From the NCBI GenBank assembly GCA_049522565.1, contig JBEKNT010000047.1, positions 1 to 23,989 of the forward strand: 23,989 nucleotides of DNA, in the 5' to 3' direction. The stretch's first letter is position 1; each line of letters begins with the position of its first letter. This stretch comes from JASHVB01 sp049522565. Lineage in GTDB: Bacteria; Pseudomonadota; Alphaproteobacteria; Acetobacterales; Acetobacteraceae. The position numbers and the translations under genes were made by a program. Positions 23,937-23,989 of this stretch are shown piece after piece. The notes beneath the pieces were generated by a model. The model had not been told where the DNA came from. It did not search any database and worked only from the letters and a program-made list of their open reading frames with translations.

Positions 23937-23989
23937 GGTCCGAGATGGCGCATGCAGCTCGTTGATCAGCGCGATCGGGCTCGCGATCG

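Noticed and set aside
23937..23989. Possible further gene at the right edge
   Set aside because: A minus-strand frame reads ASPIALINEL-like residues, but 53 bases are too few to support a gene or a direction.

Overview
This is GC-rich chromosomal DNA (roughly two thirds G+C by eye), densely packed with genes. It looks like an alphaproteobacterium of the Rhodospirillales, most likely the Acetobacteraceae. That placement is an inference from the folK-rpoZ-rsh-acpS cluster, the protein sequences and the palindromic repeats; no rRNA or other taxonomic marker is present. I recognise no tRNA, rRNA, CRISPR array, insertion sequence or phage gene.

Layout. Bases 1-2204 (minus strand) hold the 5' end of an exported protein gene, a triple hairpin repeat, upp, a broken URC4/urg3 (DUF1688) gene and a Rieske oxygenase. 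Bases 2205-3346 are a gene-poor stretch and an NYN-domain RNase-like gene. Bases 3512-7499 (plus) form a housekeeping cluster: folK, rpoZ, the (p)ppGpp synthetase/hydrolase rsh, and acpS. Bases 7739-12455 (minus) are a complete branched-chain-amino-acid-type ABC transporter (binding protein, two permeases, two ATPases). A luciferase-like flavin oxidoreductase (12597-13550) is divergent from it. Then come tlyA, a PNPOx-like flavoprotein divergent from soluble transhydrogenase sthA, a Kdo 3-hydroxylase translationally coupled to a tyrosine-phosphatase-like gene, a PaiB-type FMN protein, 2-dehydro-3-deoxygalactonokinase dgoK (with an FNR/FixK-type box upstream), ATP-type PEP carboxykinase pckA divergent from trpB, and a type VI secretion Hcp gene right behind trpB.

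How the genes work together. Rsh and the omega subunit lie 6 bp apart and belong to the stringent response. pckA and sthA serve gluconeogenesis and NADPH/NADH balance. The Kdo hydroxylase and phosphatase look like one outer-membrane LPS modification unit. The liv-type transporter is one co-transcribed block with 4-11 base gene overlaps.

Most unusual points. (1) A decayed URC4 gene next to an intact upp suggests loss of the URC uracil-catabolism pathway, with a Rieske gene now occupying the place of the missing 5' part. (2) At least five kinds of palindromic intergenic repeat occur, two of which supply the last codons and stop of a gene (tlyA, paiB). (3) The phosphatase-Kdo hydroxylase pair. 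(4) An isolated hcp attached to an isolated trpB. (5) A near-perfect FNR/FixK box in front of an orphan dgoK. I did not find a wholly new defence or mobile system, and most of the window is ordinary core genome.
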